A stretch of DNA of 64,000 nucleotides, from NCBI GenBank assembly GCA_947625015.1, contig CANQMR010000007.1, positions 1 through 64,000 on the forward strand. Direction: 5' to 3'. A program made the translations under genes and the position numbers. The stretch's first letter is position 1. Each line of letters starts with the position of its first letter. Source of the stretch: an uncultured Lachnospiraceae bacterium (lineage in GTDB: Bacteria > Bacillota > Clostridia > Lachnospirales > Lachnospiraceae). The notes under the pieces are model-generated. The model saw only the letters and a list, made by a program, of their open reading frames with translations. It ran no database searches and was not told where the DNA came from. This document shows, in pieces, positions 17,547-26,806 of the stretch.

Positions 17547-19920
17547 AATTTCCGTAAGAGGATTGGTAGAATTTATATTCCGCAGCGGCGACATTTCCGG
17601 GGGAGGGTACAGCTTTTCCAAAGAGGCCATGGCCGAGGGCAGCCGGATTCATAAGAAGATTCAGGGCAGCATGGGAAGCCGCTATGAGGCGGAGGTGCCG
17701 TTAAAGGTGGATGTGGTGCGCCCGGATTTCGTGCTGACGATAGAGGGACGCGCCGACGGTATTCTCACTGAGGATGATGGCGTTACCATTGACGAGATTA
17801 AGGGAATCTACAAACAGTTAGCGCAGTTAGAGGAGCCTGTGTATGTCCATAAAGCGCAGGCCATGTGCTATGCCTATATCTATGCCTTAGACCATGAGCT
17901 TGACCGGATTGCCGTACAGCTTACCTATTGCAATCTGGATTCGGAGGAAATTAAGCGGTTTCGGGAGGAGTTTACCTTTGACGCGCTGAAGGAATGGTTT
18001 CATCAGTTGACGGAGGAATACTGCCGCTGGACGCAGTTTGAGGTGGATAACCGGAGGCTGCGCAATGCGTCCATTGAAAATCTCAATTTCCCTTATACCT
18101 TCCGGCCCGGACAGCGGGACATGGCGGGCATGGTCTATCTGTCCATCAAGGAGAAAAAGAACCTGTTTGTACAGGCGCCTACCGGAATCGGGAAAACCAT
18201 GGCGGCTTTATATCCCGCCGTCAAAGCGATGGGGGAGGGCTATGGGGAAAAGCTGTTTTACCTGACAGCGAAGACCATTGCCAGAAGCGTGGCCTTAGAC
18301 GGTCTGGAAATTTTAAGGGAAAAGGGGCTGCATTTCCGCAGCGTGCTGATTACGGCTAAGGAGAAAATATGCCCTCAGGAAGAAATGGTCTGTGATCCGG
18401 AACACTGTCCTTATGCAAAGGGGCATTACGACCGGATAAATGAGGCCATATTTGATTGTATCTGCAATGAATTTCATATCACCAGGGAAGTGCTGTCAGA
18501 CTATGCAGACAGGCATAAGGTATGTCCCTTTGAACTGGGACTTGACGTCAGCTTATTTGTGGACGGCATTATCTGCGATTATAACTATGCCTTTGATCCG
18601 AAGGTAAAGTTAAAAAGATATTTTGGAGAAGGGGTAAAGGGAGAGTATCTTTTTCTGGTGGACGAGGCCCATAATCTGGTAGACCGGGCGTCTTCCATGT
18701 TCAGCGCGGAGCTGTTCAAGGAGGACTTCTTAAAGATGCGCAAACTTTTGCAGCCCTATAACCAGCGGATTGGAAAGCTGCTTGGCGAGTGTAACCGGGA
18801 AATGCTCGTGTATAAAAGGCGGTGTGCCGGTGGCAGAAATTATACGCTGATTTCCGATTTGGAAGAGCTCTATCTTAAGCTGCTGCGCCTTTATGCTCAG
18901 ATGCAGTCTTTTTTTGAGGAGAGCCGGGATATTAAGGCATTGGCGGCCCATCAGGAAGAAATGTTGGATTTTTATTTTCAACTGAACCAGTTTTTGAATA
19001 TCTATGATTTGGTGGATGAAAGCTATGTGATTTACGGCGAGCAGGTAAATCCTTCCTCTTTTATGATTAAACTTTATTGTATCCATCCGGCCGCAAATCT
19101 GTCCGACTGCATTGCGCAGGGGAACGCTACGATTTTCTTTTCCGCCACCATGCTGCCGATTACCTATTATAAGGAACTGCTGCACAACGCGGCGGAGGAC
19201 AGGGCAATCTATATTCCCTCGCCCTTTCCGGCAGAGAACCGGGGCATCTTTGCGGGGGTGGACGTCAGCAGCCGTTACCGGTTAAGAGGACCGGCCCAGT
19301 ACCGGAAGATGGCGGAGTATCTCGACCTGTTAGCGAACAGCCGGCCGGGAAATTATATGGCGTTTTTCCCGTCTTATAAGATGCTTTCGGATGTATACGA
19401 TACGGCCATGGAAATGGGGCTGCTCTCCGGTACGGAGGTGGTGTGCCAGAAGGCCGGCATGACTGAGGAGGAACGGGAAGGGTTTTTAGAGCAGTTTAAG
19501 AACGCCGGGCGTCCGGTATTTGGATTTTGCATTTTAGGCGGTATTTTTTCCGAGGGAATCGATTTGGCCGGGGAGGCGTTAATCGGCGCCGCTATTATAG
19601 GAACCGGGCTTCCCCAGGTCTGCAATGAGCGGCAAATCCAGCAGGATTATTTTGGCGTAAGAGGTTTTGCCTATGCCTATCTGTATCCCGGTACCAATAA
19701 GGTGCAGCAGGCGGCGGGACGGGTAATCCGGACGATGAAGGATAAAGGCGTAATTCTTTTGTTAGACGAGCGGTTTGTGAATCAGCAGGTGGTGGATACG
19801 TTTCCTGTGGAGTGGGCGGATTATCAGGTGGTGACGTTAGATAAAGCGGCTGCGGCCTTTGCGCAGTTCTGGGAAAAGACGGAAATGAAAGAGCAGCCAG
19901 AGGGTTTGCAAGGAGAATAA
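17533..19920 (+). CDS. Rad3/DinG-type Fe-S DNA helicase with N-terminal PD-(D/E)XK nuclease-like domain
   Basis: A 795-residue protein. Residues about 1-180 resemble a Cas4/RecB-type PD-(D/E)XK fold (GRADGIL... then DEIKG). The helicase follows: Walker A APTGIGKT at about 213, four Cys consistent with an XPD-like iron-sulfur domain (first at about 280: CPQEEMVC, EHC, HKVCPF), the DEAH box at 376-379 and a C-terminal motif VI-like QAAGRVIRT. It probably unwinds and trims DNA 5'-3' in repair. The start MYQTRISVRGLVEF overlaps the DJ-1 gene by 14 bases, which suggests translational coupling because the RBS is weak. Confidence 0.9.
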   Translation: MYQTRISVRGLVEFIFRSGDISGGGYSFSKEAMAEGSRIHKKIQGSMGSRYEAEVPLKVDVVRPDFVLTIEGRADGILTEDDGVTIDEIKGIYKQLAQLEEPVYVHKAQAMCYAYIYALDHELDRIAVQLTYCNLDSEEIKRFREEFTFDALKEWFHQLTEEYCRWTQFEVDNRRLRNASIENLNFPYTFRPGQRDMAGMVYLSIKEKKNLFVQAPTGIGKTMAALYPAVKAMGEGYGEKLFYLTAKTIARSVALDGLEILREKGLHFRSVLITAKEKICPQEEMVCDPEHCPYAKGHYDRINEAIFDCICNEFHITREVLSDYADRHKVCPFELGLDVSLFVDGIICDYNYAFDPKVKLKRYFGEGVKGEYLFLVDEAHNLVDRASSMFSAELFKEDFLKMRKLLQPYNQRIGKLLGECNREMLVYKRRCAGGRNYTLISDLEELYLKLLRLYAQMQSFFEESRDIKALAAHQEEMLDFYFQLNQFLNIYDLVDESYVIYGEQVNPSSFMIKLYCIHPAANLSDCIAQGNATIFFSATMLPITYYKELLHNAAEDRAIYIPSPFPAENRGIFAGVDVSSRYRLRGPAQYRKMAEYLDLLANSRPGNYMAFFPSYKMLSDVYDTAMEMGLLSGTEVVCQKAGMTEEEREGFLEQFKNAGRPVFGFCILGGIFSEGIDLAGEALIGAAIIGTGLPQVCNERQIQQDYFGVRGFAYAYLYPGTNKVQQAAGRVIRTMKDKGVILLLDERFVNQQVVDTFPVEWADYQVVTLDKAAAAFAQFWEKTEMKEQPEGLQGE

Positions 19921-19965
19921 AAAAGAGGTATAATATTTTTTTAGAGTAAAAACGGGAGAATACCA

Positions 19966-20796
19966 ATGAAGAGATTATTTGTAAGTGATTTAGACGGAAC
20001 CCTTTTAAACAGGCAGGCGCAGGTCAGCGACGAGACGGCCCGTATTATCAACAGGGAGATAGCAGGCGGCCTTGCCTTTAGCGTTGCCACAGCCAGAACG
20101 CCGGACGTCGCCTTCAAGCTTTTGGCAAAGCTAAATTTAAATCTGCCGGTTATTCTGATGAACGGCGCCGTTGTCTATGACATGGCGTCCGGGACTTATG
20201 TAAAAAAGTCGGTCTTAAATGAGACGGTGGTCATGGTGCTGTTAGGGCTGATTAAGACGAAAGGGCTGAATTGTTTTTTGTCGGCGTTAGACAATAACCG
20301 GTTTGTTGCATATTATGATAGTGTGGAGTCTACCTCCCTTAACTATTTCCGCAATGAGATGATTATGAAATATGATCAGAAATTTACGGAGGTTGAGGAT
20401 TTAAGCCTGATTACAGATAAAGAGATTCTAAGCTGTATGTTAAGGGAACCGAAGGACAAATTAGAGGGACTTTACCGGGAGCTTTCTGTGGTAAAGGGAG
20501 TCAAGGCGGAATTTTATCCGGATATCTACAGCGAAGATTATTATATGCTGGAGATTTATGAGGAGACGGCTTCGAAACAGGAAGCGTTAAGGTGGCTGCG
20601 GACAAAAGGACGGTATGACAGCATTGTGAGCTTTGGCGATAACTTAAATGATAAGGCGCTGTTAGAGGGAAGCGATTATTTTTATGCGGTATCTAACGCC
20701 CATCCGGAGATTCAACATATGGCGGATTCTGTGATTCCTTCCAACGAGGAGGATGGGGTGGCAAGATTTATTGAGCAGATGTGCAGAATGGAGTAA
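19966..20796 (+). CDS. HAD-superfamily (Cof-type) phosphatase
   Basis: A 276-residue phosphatase with FVSDLDGTLLN at the N-terminus and SFGDNLNDKALL near the C-terminus, with the cap between. The substrate is unknown. GGGAG lies 9 bases before the ATG. The gene ends 2 bases before the murF start codon, so the two are cotranscribed. It is a second paralogue of the phosphatase at 12815. Confidence 0.88.
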   Translation: MKRLFVSDLDGTLLNRQAQVSDETARIINREIAGGLAFSVATARTPDVAFKLLAKLNLNLPVILMNGAVVYDMASGTYVKKSVLNETVVMVLLGLIKTKGLNCFLSALDNNRFVAYYDSVESTSLNYFRNEMIMKYDQKFTEVEDLSLITDKEILSCMLREPKDKLEGLYRELSVVKGVKAEFYPDIYSEDYYMLEIYEETASKQEALRWLRTKGRYDSIVSFGDNLNDKALLEGSDYFYAVSNAHPEIQHMADSVIPSNEEDGVARFIEQMCRME

Positions 20797-20798
20797 CT

Positions 20799-22172
20799 AT
20801 GGAGAATGTGACAGTAAAGGATATTGTAGAAATGACAGGCGGCGTCCTGCTGTGCGGTGATGCGGATACGCCGGTACAGGACATCTGTATTGATTCCAGG
20901 CAGATTAAAGAAGGCGATTTGTTTGTGCCGATTATCGGGGAACGGGTGGATGGACACCGTTTTATCGAATCGGCCTTAGAGATCGGGGCGGCCACATTGA
21001 CGGCCAGGCATGACGGCGTTGTCGTTGCGCAAAAGCCTTACATACGGGTGGACGACACCGAGGAGGCGTTAAAGAGGATAGGGAAAGCCCTGCGGAGCCG
21101 GTTTCTTGCGCCGGTGGTTGCAGTGACGGGAAGCGTGGGGAAGACGACCACCAGGGAGATGATTGCAGCGGCGCTTTCCAGCATGAAAAAGACCTATCAG
21201 ACCGAGAAGAATTATAATTCCCAAATCGGGGTGCCGATTACCCTGTCCAGAATGAAGCATACGGATGAGATTGCTGTATTAGAGCTTGGTATCAGTGAAT
21301 TTGGGCAGATGGATGTGTTATCTGAGATGGTAAAACCGGATATGGCGGTGGTAACGACCATTGGCGTGGCGCATATCCAATTTATGAAGACACAGGAGAA
21401 TATCCGTCGGGAAAAGCTTTCTATCGTACATTTTATGAAAGAGGGCGGTACCCTGTTCTTAAACGGCAATGACCCGCTGTTAAAGGATGCCGTTTCCACA
21501 GAGGGGCTTACCTGCCGCACCCTGTTTTACGGAACGGAAGACTGGTGCGATTACTATGCAAAGGATATTGTATATCACGATTCCCACACCACCTTTACCT
21601 GCGTGCATGGAAAGCAGGAGACGGAGGTGTCTTTAAACGCTTTGGGTAAGCACAATGTCCTTAACTGTGTGGTGGCTTTGGCAGTGGCAAGGGAGAATGG
21701 AATCCCCATGGAAAAGGCGGCGCAGCAGTTTGTGAATTTTGAAGGGCAGAGACAGAAGATTATCCGTCTGGAAAACCGATTTACCGTAATTGACGATACC
21801 TATAACGCCAGCCCGGATTCCATGCGGGCAAGTCTCCAGTTACTCTGCGATATTCCATGTACGGGTCGCAGATACGCCGTATTGGGAGATATGTTCGAGT
21901 TGGGAGAGGATGAGGCGCGCTACCACAGGGAGATTGGAGAATTTCTTCTGGATAAGCCTGTTGATGAGGTGGCGGTAATCGGAAATCTTTCCCAGAATAT
22001 CAAGGAGGTTTTACAGGAAAAAGGCAGTCCTATCCGGGTGGCCTCTTTTACCGACAGACAGGAAGTGGCAATTTATCTGATGGCCCTGTTAAAACCGGAG
22101 GACGTCGTGCTGATTAAGGGCTCTAACGGCATGAATTTAAAGGAGATTGTGGATATCCTACAGTCCTCTTAA
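20799..22172 (+). CDS. murF: UDP-N-acetylmuramoyl-tripeptide--D-alanyl-D-alanine ligase
   Basis: A 457-residue cytoplasmic Mur ligase that adds D-Ala-D-Ala to the UDP-MurNAc-tripeptide, completing the peptidoglycan precursor. The ATP loop VTGSVGKTTTREM lies at about residue 108, the central NYNSQIGVPITL is typical of MurF, and TYNASPDSM is in the C-terminal third. The start at 20799 uses a GGAG overlapping the stop of the phosphatase gene. It is separated here from other mur genes. Confidence 0.95.
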   Translation: MENVTVKDIVEMTGGVLLCGDADTPVQDICIDSRQIKEGDLFVPIIGERVDGHRFIESALEIGAATLTARHDGVVVAQKPYIRVDDTEEALKRIGKALRSRFLAPVVAVTGSVGKTTTREMIAAALSSMKKTYQTEKNYNSQIGVPITLSRMKHTDEIAVLELGISEFGQMDVLSEMVKPDMAVVTTIGVAHIQFMKTQENIRREKLSIVHFMKEGGTLFLNGNDPLLKDAVSTEGLTCRTLFYGTEDWCDYYAKDIVYHDSHTTFTCVHGKQETEVSLNALGKHNVLNCVVALAVARENGIPMEKAAQQFVNFEGQRQKIIRLENRFTVIDDTYNASPDSMRASLQLLCDIPCTGRRYAVLGDMFELGEDEARYHREIGEFLLDKPVDEVAVIGNLSQNIKEVLQEKGSPIRVASFTDRQEVAIYLMALLKPEDVVLIKGSNGMNLKEIVDILQSS

Positions 22173-22198
22173 GCGGGGGAAAATCAGGTAAAGATGAC

Positions 22199-22227
22199 TT
22201 GACACATTTTCCCAATAATGTTAATTT
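22199..22227 (+). promoter_or_regulatory. Probable promoter of the rubrerythrin gene
   Basis: A consensus TTGACA (22199-22204) is followed after 17 bases by TAATTT (22222-22227), a weaker -10. The leader to the rubrerythrin ATG would be about 70 bases. Confidence 0.5.
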
Positions 22228-22305
22228 ATAAAAAATTGGATGTCTGTACATATTGCATGAATACGGTACAAGCATCTAAAATAAAAAAGAAAAGGAGATA
22301 GGATT

Positions 22306-22845
22306 ATGAAATTTGTATGTCAGGTATGCGGTTATGTGTATGAAGGAGAAAAAGCGCCGGAGGCATGTCCGGTATGTAAGGCGCCGGCTGAGAAATTCAC
22401 TGTTATGGACGGTGAGCTTACCTGGGCGGCAGAGCATGTTGTAGGTGTGGCGCAGGGCGTCAGCGAGGATATTCTTGCAGACCTCAGAGCCAACTATGAA
22501 GGCGAGTGCAAAGAGGTTGGCATGTATCTTGCTATGGCAAGGGTTGCCCACAGAGAGGGATATCCGGAGATTGGCCTTTACTGGGAAAAGGCTGCCTATG
22601 AAGAGGCAGAGCATGCGGCTAAGTTTGCAGAGCTGTTAGGCGAGGTGGTTACAGATTCCACCAAGAAGAATTTAGAGATGCGCGTAGAGGCAGAAAATGG
22701 CGCAACAGCCGGTAAGTTTGATCTTGCAAAGCGCGCCAAGGCAGCAAACTTAGATGCAATCCATGATACGGTTCATGAGATGGCTCGTGACGAGGCAAGA
22801 CATGGCAAGGCGTTTGCCGGACTGTTAAAGAGATATTTTGGATAA
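22306..22845 (+). CDS. Reverse rubrerythrin (rubredoxin domain N-terminal)
   Basis: A 179-residue oxidative-stress protein that reduces hydrogen peroxide, and in clostridia also oxygen, using NADH-derived electrons. The rubredoxin domain comes first: Cys5, Cys8, Cys21 and Cys24 bind one iron. A ferritin-like four-helix diiron domain follows ([21 protein letters not shown]). This reversed domain order is characteristic of obligate anaerobes such as clostridia. The AAAGGAG site is 9 bases upstream. Confidence 0.95.
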   Translation: MKFVCQVCGYVYEGEKAPEACPVCKAPAEKFTVMDGELTWAAEHVVGVAQGVSEDILADLRANYEGECKEVGMYLAMARVAHREGYPEIGLYWEKAAYEEAEHAAKFAELLGEVVTDSTKKNLEMRVEAENGATAGKFDLAKRAKAANLDAIHDTVHEMARDEARHGKAFAGLLKRYFG

Positions 22846-23042
22846 TTACATAAATATAGAGCAGCTTTTTTGTGCAATTTGTCGTGGGATAACAGAATTT
22901 TTTCGCCATTGGTTGTAAATACTAGAGAAAATGCCTTAAAAAGTTGCAAAACTTCATTATTTGGAGTAGTATGAACATTGTAAATAATGCAGCTTGAGGA
23001 TTTTAACATACAGATTTTTTTGAAAATGGAGGAAAAAGTAAC

Positions 23043-23585
23043 ATGGCAACAACAAAGAAGAACACCGCAGATCAGGTGAAGGCAGCTATGGCAAAGGTAG
23101 AGGCAGCAAAGGCAGCAGAGGCAGCAAAGGCAGATGCAAAGGCGGCAGCAGAGAAAGCGCCTGTAGCAAAGGCAGCAGAGAAGAAAGCACCTGTAGCAAA
23201 AGCAGCAGAGAAGAAAGCGCCTGCAAAGAAGGCACCTGCAACAAAGGCAGCAGAGAAGAAAGCGCCTGCAACAAAGGCAGCAGCAGAGAAGAAAGCACCT
23301 GCAAAGAAGACTACCGCAACAAAGACAACTGCGAAGAAGACAACAGCAGCAAAGAAGACTACCGCGAAGAAGACGACAGCAGCAAAGAAGACGACTGCTA
23401 AGAAGTCAACCCAGACTGTATATGTTCAGTGCTGTGGTCATGAGATTACAACAGAGGAGATTACAGCAAAGGTAGTAGCAGCAGTTGGTAAGAAGTCTGT
23501 TAAGGAGCTTAACATCTATGTAAAGCCGGAAGAGCATATGATTTATTATACTGCTGACGGTGAGCAGGGAAGCGTAACTTTATAA
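23043..23585 (+). CDS. Ala/Lys-rich histone-like protein with C-terminal DUF6465 domain
   Basis: A 180-residue protein. Residues about 15-120 are a low-complexity Ala/Lys/Pro/Thr tract built from AAEKKAPA-type and TTAKKTTAAKK-type units, resembling histone H1 tails and expected to be disordered and strongly basic. Residues about 124-180 (VYVQCCGHEITTEEI...EEHMIYYTADGEQGSVTL) form a small conserved domain that I recognise as DUF6465, common in Lachnospiraceae. A role in nucleoid or RNA binding is inferred from charge. It is followed by a strong terminator. Confidence 0.8.
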   Translation: MATTKKNTADQVKAAMAKVEAAKAAEAAKADAKAAAEKAPVAKAAEKKAPVAKAAEKKAPAKKAPATKAAEKKAPATKAAAEKKAPAKKTTATKTTAKKTTAAKKTTAKKTTAAKKTTAKKSTQTVYVQCCGHEITTEEITAKVVAAVGKKSVKELNIYVKPEEHMIYYTADGEQGSVTL

Positions 23586-23603
23586 GAATGAGATTAGCAT
23601 GGG

Positions 23604-23640
23604 GCACCGGATTAAGAGTTCTCTTGATTCGGTGCTTTTT
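23604..23640 (+). terminator. Intrinsic terminator after the DUF6465 gene
   Basis: The stem GCACCG / CGGTGC is extended inward by AAGAG/CTCTT pairing and followed by TTTTT. Confidence 0.85.
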
Positions 23641-23668
23641 GTAAGTTAAGATATTTCAGGAGGCTGAT

Positions 23669-24463
23669 ATGAAGCTGGGATTTATCGGCTGCGGCAATAT
23701 GGCCACAGCCATGATAAAGGGTATATTGAATAACGGAATTGCCGGCAAAGAGGAGATCATCGGGGCAGATGTCTCCGGACAGAGCAGGGATAAGGCCTGT
23801 AAGGAGCTGGGGATTTCAGTGACAGAGGACAACCGGGAAGTGGCCGGGCAGGCGGAAGTTATGGTTCTGTCTGTAAAGCCCCAGTTCTATGAAAGCGTAA
23901 TCGGGGAAATCCGGGACGTCATACAGGCGCAGCAGATTATTGTAACCATTGCGCCGGGGAAGACGCTTTCCTGGTTAGAGGAACAGTTTGGAAAACCGGT
24001 CAAGCTGGTGCGGACTATGCCGAACACCCCTGCGCTGGTCGGGGAGGGAATCACAGCGGCCTGTCCCAACAACAATGTATCTGATGATGAGTTAAACTAT
24101 GTGATAGAAATATTGAACAGTTTTGGAAAATGTGAAGTGATTCCGGAGCATTTAATGGATGTGGTGGTTTCCGTAAGCAGCAGTTCACCGGCGTATGTGT
24201 TTATGTTTATTGAAGCGATGGCGGATGCAGCAGTGGCGGACGGTATGCCAAGAATAAAGGCTTACCAGTTTGCAGCCCAGGCGGTTCTTGGCAGCGCTAA
24301 AATGGTATTGGAAACGGGAAAGCATCCGGGAGAGCTTAAGGATATGGTCTGTTCTCCGGGAGGAACCACGATAGAGGCGGTGCGCGTTCTGGAAGAAAAA
24401 GGCATGCGCAGCGCAGTGATCGAAGCGATGAAGGCTTGTACCCGTAAAGCAAGGGGTATGTAA
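23669..24463 (+). CDS. proC: Pyrroline-5-carboxylate reductase
   Basis: A 264-residue NAD(P)H-dependent enzyme for the last step of proline synthesis. The N-terminal nucleotide-binding motif is GFIGCGNMATAMIKG, and the C-terminal family signature is visible in MVCSPGGTTIEAVRVLEEKG. Length is normal. AGGAGG lies 6 bases before the ATG. The AIM24 gene follows after 38 bases and is probably on the same transcript. Confidence 0.95.
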   Translation: MKLGFIGCGNMATAMIKGILNNGIAGKEEIIGADVSGQSRDKACKELGISVTEDNREVAGQAEVMVLSVKPQFYESVIGEIRDVIQAQQIIVTIAPGKTLSWLEEQFGKPVKLVRTMPNTPALVGEGITAACPNNNVSDDELNYVIEILNSFGKCEVIPEHLMDVVVSVSSSSPAYVFMFIEAMADAAVADGMPRIKAYQFAAQAVLGSAKMVLETGKHPGELKDMVCSPGGTTIEAVRVLEEKGMRSAVIEAMKACTRKARGM

Positions 24464-24501
24464 TAGCAAAAACAAAAGAAAATGATGAGGAGGATGTGAC
24501 A

Positions 24502-25182
24502 ATGCAGTATGAGATTTTAGGAAAGACCGTACCGGCTGTGGAGGTAACGCTGAATGCAGGGGAGTCTATGTACACCCAGAGCGGTGGTATGGTATGGCAG
24601 ACGGAAGGAATGGAGATGAAGACCAACACCAAGGGCGGACTGATGAAGGGGCTTGGAAGGATGCTGGCGGGAGAATCCCTGTTCATGGCTACCTATACTG
24701 CAAAACAGGATGGCGCAAAGATTGCGTTCGGTTCTACTGTACCGGGAGATGTGATTCCAGTTAATCTGTCCGGTACGCCGGGCATCATTGCCCAAAAGAG
24801 CGCGTTTCTCTGCGCACAGGAAGGCGTAAATGTGTCCATTACCCTGACGAAAAAGTTTTCTTCCGGCTTATTTGGCGGTGAGGGATTCATTTTGCAGGAT
24901 ATTACCGGAGACGGTTATGCATTTTTGGAGATTGACGGAGATCAGGTTGTCAGGGAGTTAGCGCCGGGAGAGGTTATCAAGGTGGACACCGGTAATGTGG
25001 TGGCTTTTGACAAGACGGTAAAGTATGAGGTGGAGACCGTAAAGGGACTTGGCAATATCTTTTTCGGCGGCGAGGGCTTGTTCTTAACCAAGCTGACCGG
25101 TCCGGGACGGGTTGTGCTTCAGACGCAGAACTTTAACGATTTTGCGGGTAGAATCATTTCCATGATGCCGAGCAGAGGGTGA
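24502..25182 (+). CDS. AIM24/TIGR00266-family protein
   Basis: A 226-residue protein of the AIM24 family: GESMYTQSGGMVW at the start, FGSTVPGDVIPV and GEGLFLTKLTGPG later. It is a beta-rich fold, often encoded near tellurite-resistance or phage-shock genes in other bacteria, with no established biochemical activity. I chose the ATG at 24502 over the GTG at 24496 because GAGGAGGA ends 7 bases upstream of it. Confidence 0.85.
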   Translation: MQYEILGKTVPAVEVTLNAGESMYTQSGGMVWQTEGMEMKTNTKGGLMKGLGRMLAGESLFMATYTAKQDGAKIAFGSTVPGDVIPVNLSGTPGIIAQKSAFLCAQEGVNVSITLTKKFSSGLFGGEGFILQDITGDGYAFLEIDGDQVVRELAPGEVIKVDTGNVVAFDKTVKYEVETVKGLGNIFFGGEGLFLTKLTGPGRVVLQTQNFNDFAGRIISMMPSRG

Positions 25183-25296
25183 GAAGCTCCTTCTTTTATA
25201 ATTTGTGCAGTGCAAGAAAAAATGGAGTATGAGAACCGTCAGACAAAAGGGGTGCTGTCATGGACATTAAATGATTATTAATGACGGAGGAAAAGA

Positions 25297-26337
25297 ATGA
25301 AACATATAAAACGCATAAAACAATTCATTGCCATTATATTGTTTATTGTATTATTTTTAGTTTCTTTTCGGTATGTTACACATGTTTTTAACTATAAAAT
25401 GGAAGAGAACGATACTGTTGGCAGTTTTTACAAAGAGCCTAAAGATTCCATTGAAGTTTTGTTTGTAGGATCCAGTCATGCATACAGCAGCTTTTCTCCT
25501 ATGGAGCTTTGGAACGAAACAGGCATTGCCAGTTATAATCTGGGAACCTCATCGCAGAGTATACCCTGTTCTTATTATCTGATCAAAGAGGGCATCCGTA
25601 CACAGCACCCCAAAGTGATAGTATTGGAAACTTATGGAGTAAAATATGATGTATATTATCAATCTACTGCCCTGCATATTGCACTGGATGAGATTCCGTT
25701 TAATAAGACAAAAATAGAGGTTCTTACAGAATTTCTGCCTCGTACATTGGAGTCTGATGAACGGCTGGAATATTACTTTCCGATCATCCGTTTCCATTCC
25801 AGATGGCAAGAGTTGACATCAGCAGATTTTCGAGCGAGAAATGTTTTTTTGAAAGGATATCATTTGAATTGTAGCCAGAAGAAACAACAAGAGCCTGTGA
25901 GAACAACCAAAAAAAAAGAGGTTTGGGCTGGGATGATGGAGTATTTTCAACGCATTGTGGAGTTGTGTGAAGAGAATGATGTCGAGCTGGTTCTTTATAA
26001 TGCACCAATGGCAAAGAGTGATAAATATAGAAGTGTAACTCAAAAAATGAACGCTTTTTATGAATATGCAGAGGAACAGGGAATTTCATATATTAATTTT
26101 GAAGACCTTCGGGAAGAATTGGATCTTGATTATCAGACAGATTTTCGTGATAAAGAGCATTTGAATCTCTATGGAGCAAGGAAGATAACGACTTATTTGG
26201 CTGCTTATCTTACAGAACATTATGATTTAACAGATTATCGGGATAACCCTAAATACGAGCAATGGAACAAGGATTATGATGATTATATAAACTTGATTAA
26301 AGAGCGAGAGTCAAAAGAGGGTAACCCCCATGGTTAA
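25297..26337 (+). CDS. Membrane-anchored SGNH-hydrolase-like protein
   Basis: A 346-residue protein with an N-terminal signal anchor (about residues 8-27) and an extracytoplasmic SGNH-like domain. Block I reads VLFVGSSHAYSSF, where the first or second Ser would be the nucleophile, and the C-terminal block is DKEHLNLYGARKI with the Asp-x-x-His pair. This resembles DltD and AlgX-like proteins acting in acyl transfer onto cell-wall polymers. It stands alone and is clearly more AT-rich than its neighbours, which suggests acquisition. The polymer target is unknown. Confidence 0.75.
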   Translation: MKHIKRIKQFIAIILFIVLFLVSFRYVTHVFNYKMEENDTVGSFYKEPKDSIEVLFVGSSHAYSSFSPMELWNETGIASYNLGTSSQSIPCSYYLIKEGIRTQHPKVIVLETYGVKYDVYYQSTALHIALDEIPFNKTKIEVLTEFLPRTLESDERLEYYFPIIRFHSRWQELTSADFRARNVFLKGYHLNCSQKKQQEPVRTTKKKEVWAGMMEYFQRIVELCEENDVELVLYNAPMAKSDKYRSVTQKMNAFYEYAEEQGISYINFEDLREELDLDYQTDFRDKEHLNLYGARKITTYLAAYLTEHYDLTDYRDNPKYEQWNKDYDDYINLIKERESKEGNPHG

Positions 26338-26435
26338 TTTTTTCATTATTTTTTCATTTTTGCAATAACTTTGCATCTTTCTCCCATTTAAAATGTATGC
26401 ATTTTCGTTTTTTAGTATTATATTAATTTTAGTAC

Positions 26436-26470
26436 TTGACATTACCAAGTAATGGGTATATGATAATACC
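26436..26470 (+). promoter_or_regulatory. Promoter and likely PadR operator
   Basis: TTGACA (26436-26441), 17-nt spacer, TATGAT (26459-26464). An inverted repeat GGTAT/ATACC (26455-26470) spans the -10 box, a suitable place for autorepression by the PadR protein encoded next. Confidence 0.7.
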
Positions 26471-26488
26471 AATAAGTGAGGTGAGAAC

Positions 26489-26806
26489 GTGAATGCACAA
26501 TTTAAAAAGGGCGTGTTGGAGCTGATTGTATTAAAATCGGTCTTACATAAGGACATGTACGGCTATGAGCTGGTGGAGGAGGTCTCTAAGGTGGTGGATG
26601 TGAATGAGGGGACCATTTATCCGTTGTTAAAGCGGCTGACCAACGAACATTACTTTGAGACCTATCTGAAGGAATCAACCGAGGGACCGCCGAGAAAGTA
26701 TTATCATATTACGGCTACAGGGGTTTTATATTCAGGCGGGCTGGAAGAGGAATGGAATGAATTTTCCGGCAAGGTAAGCAAGTTTTTGAAGGAGAGAGAA
26801 GAATGA
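26489..26806 (+). CDS. PadR-family transcriptional regulator
   Basis: A 105-residue winged-helix repressor: KGVLELIVLKSV...MYGYELVEEV is the N-terminal helix-turn-helix and EGTIYPLLKRL the recognition part; GPPRKYYHIT forms the wing. The start is GTG with GAGGTGAG just upstream. It overlaps the DUF1700 gene by 4 bases, the common PadR-DUF1700 arrangement in Firmicutes, where such pairs respond to envelope stress or antimicrobials. Autoregulation is likely through the repeat at 26455-26470. Confidence 0.9.
   Translation: MNAQFKKGVLELIVLKSVLHKDMYGYELVEEVSKVVDVNEGTIYPLLKRLTNEHYFETYLKESTEGPPRKYYHITATGVLYSGGLEEEWNEFSGKVSKFLKEREE

Noticed and set aside
23080..23405. Short repeats that look like a CRISPR or satellite array
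   Set aside because: They are codons of the Ala/Lys-rich protein, in frame, without spacers of fixed length.
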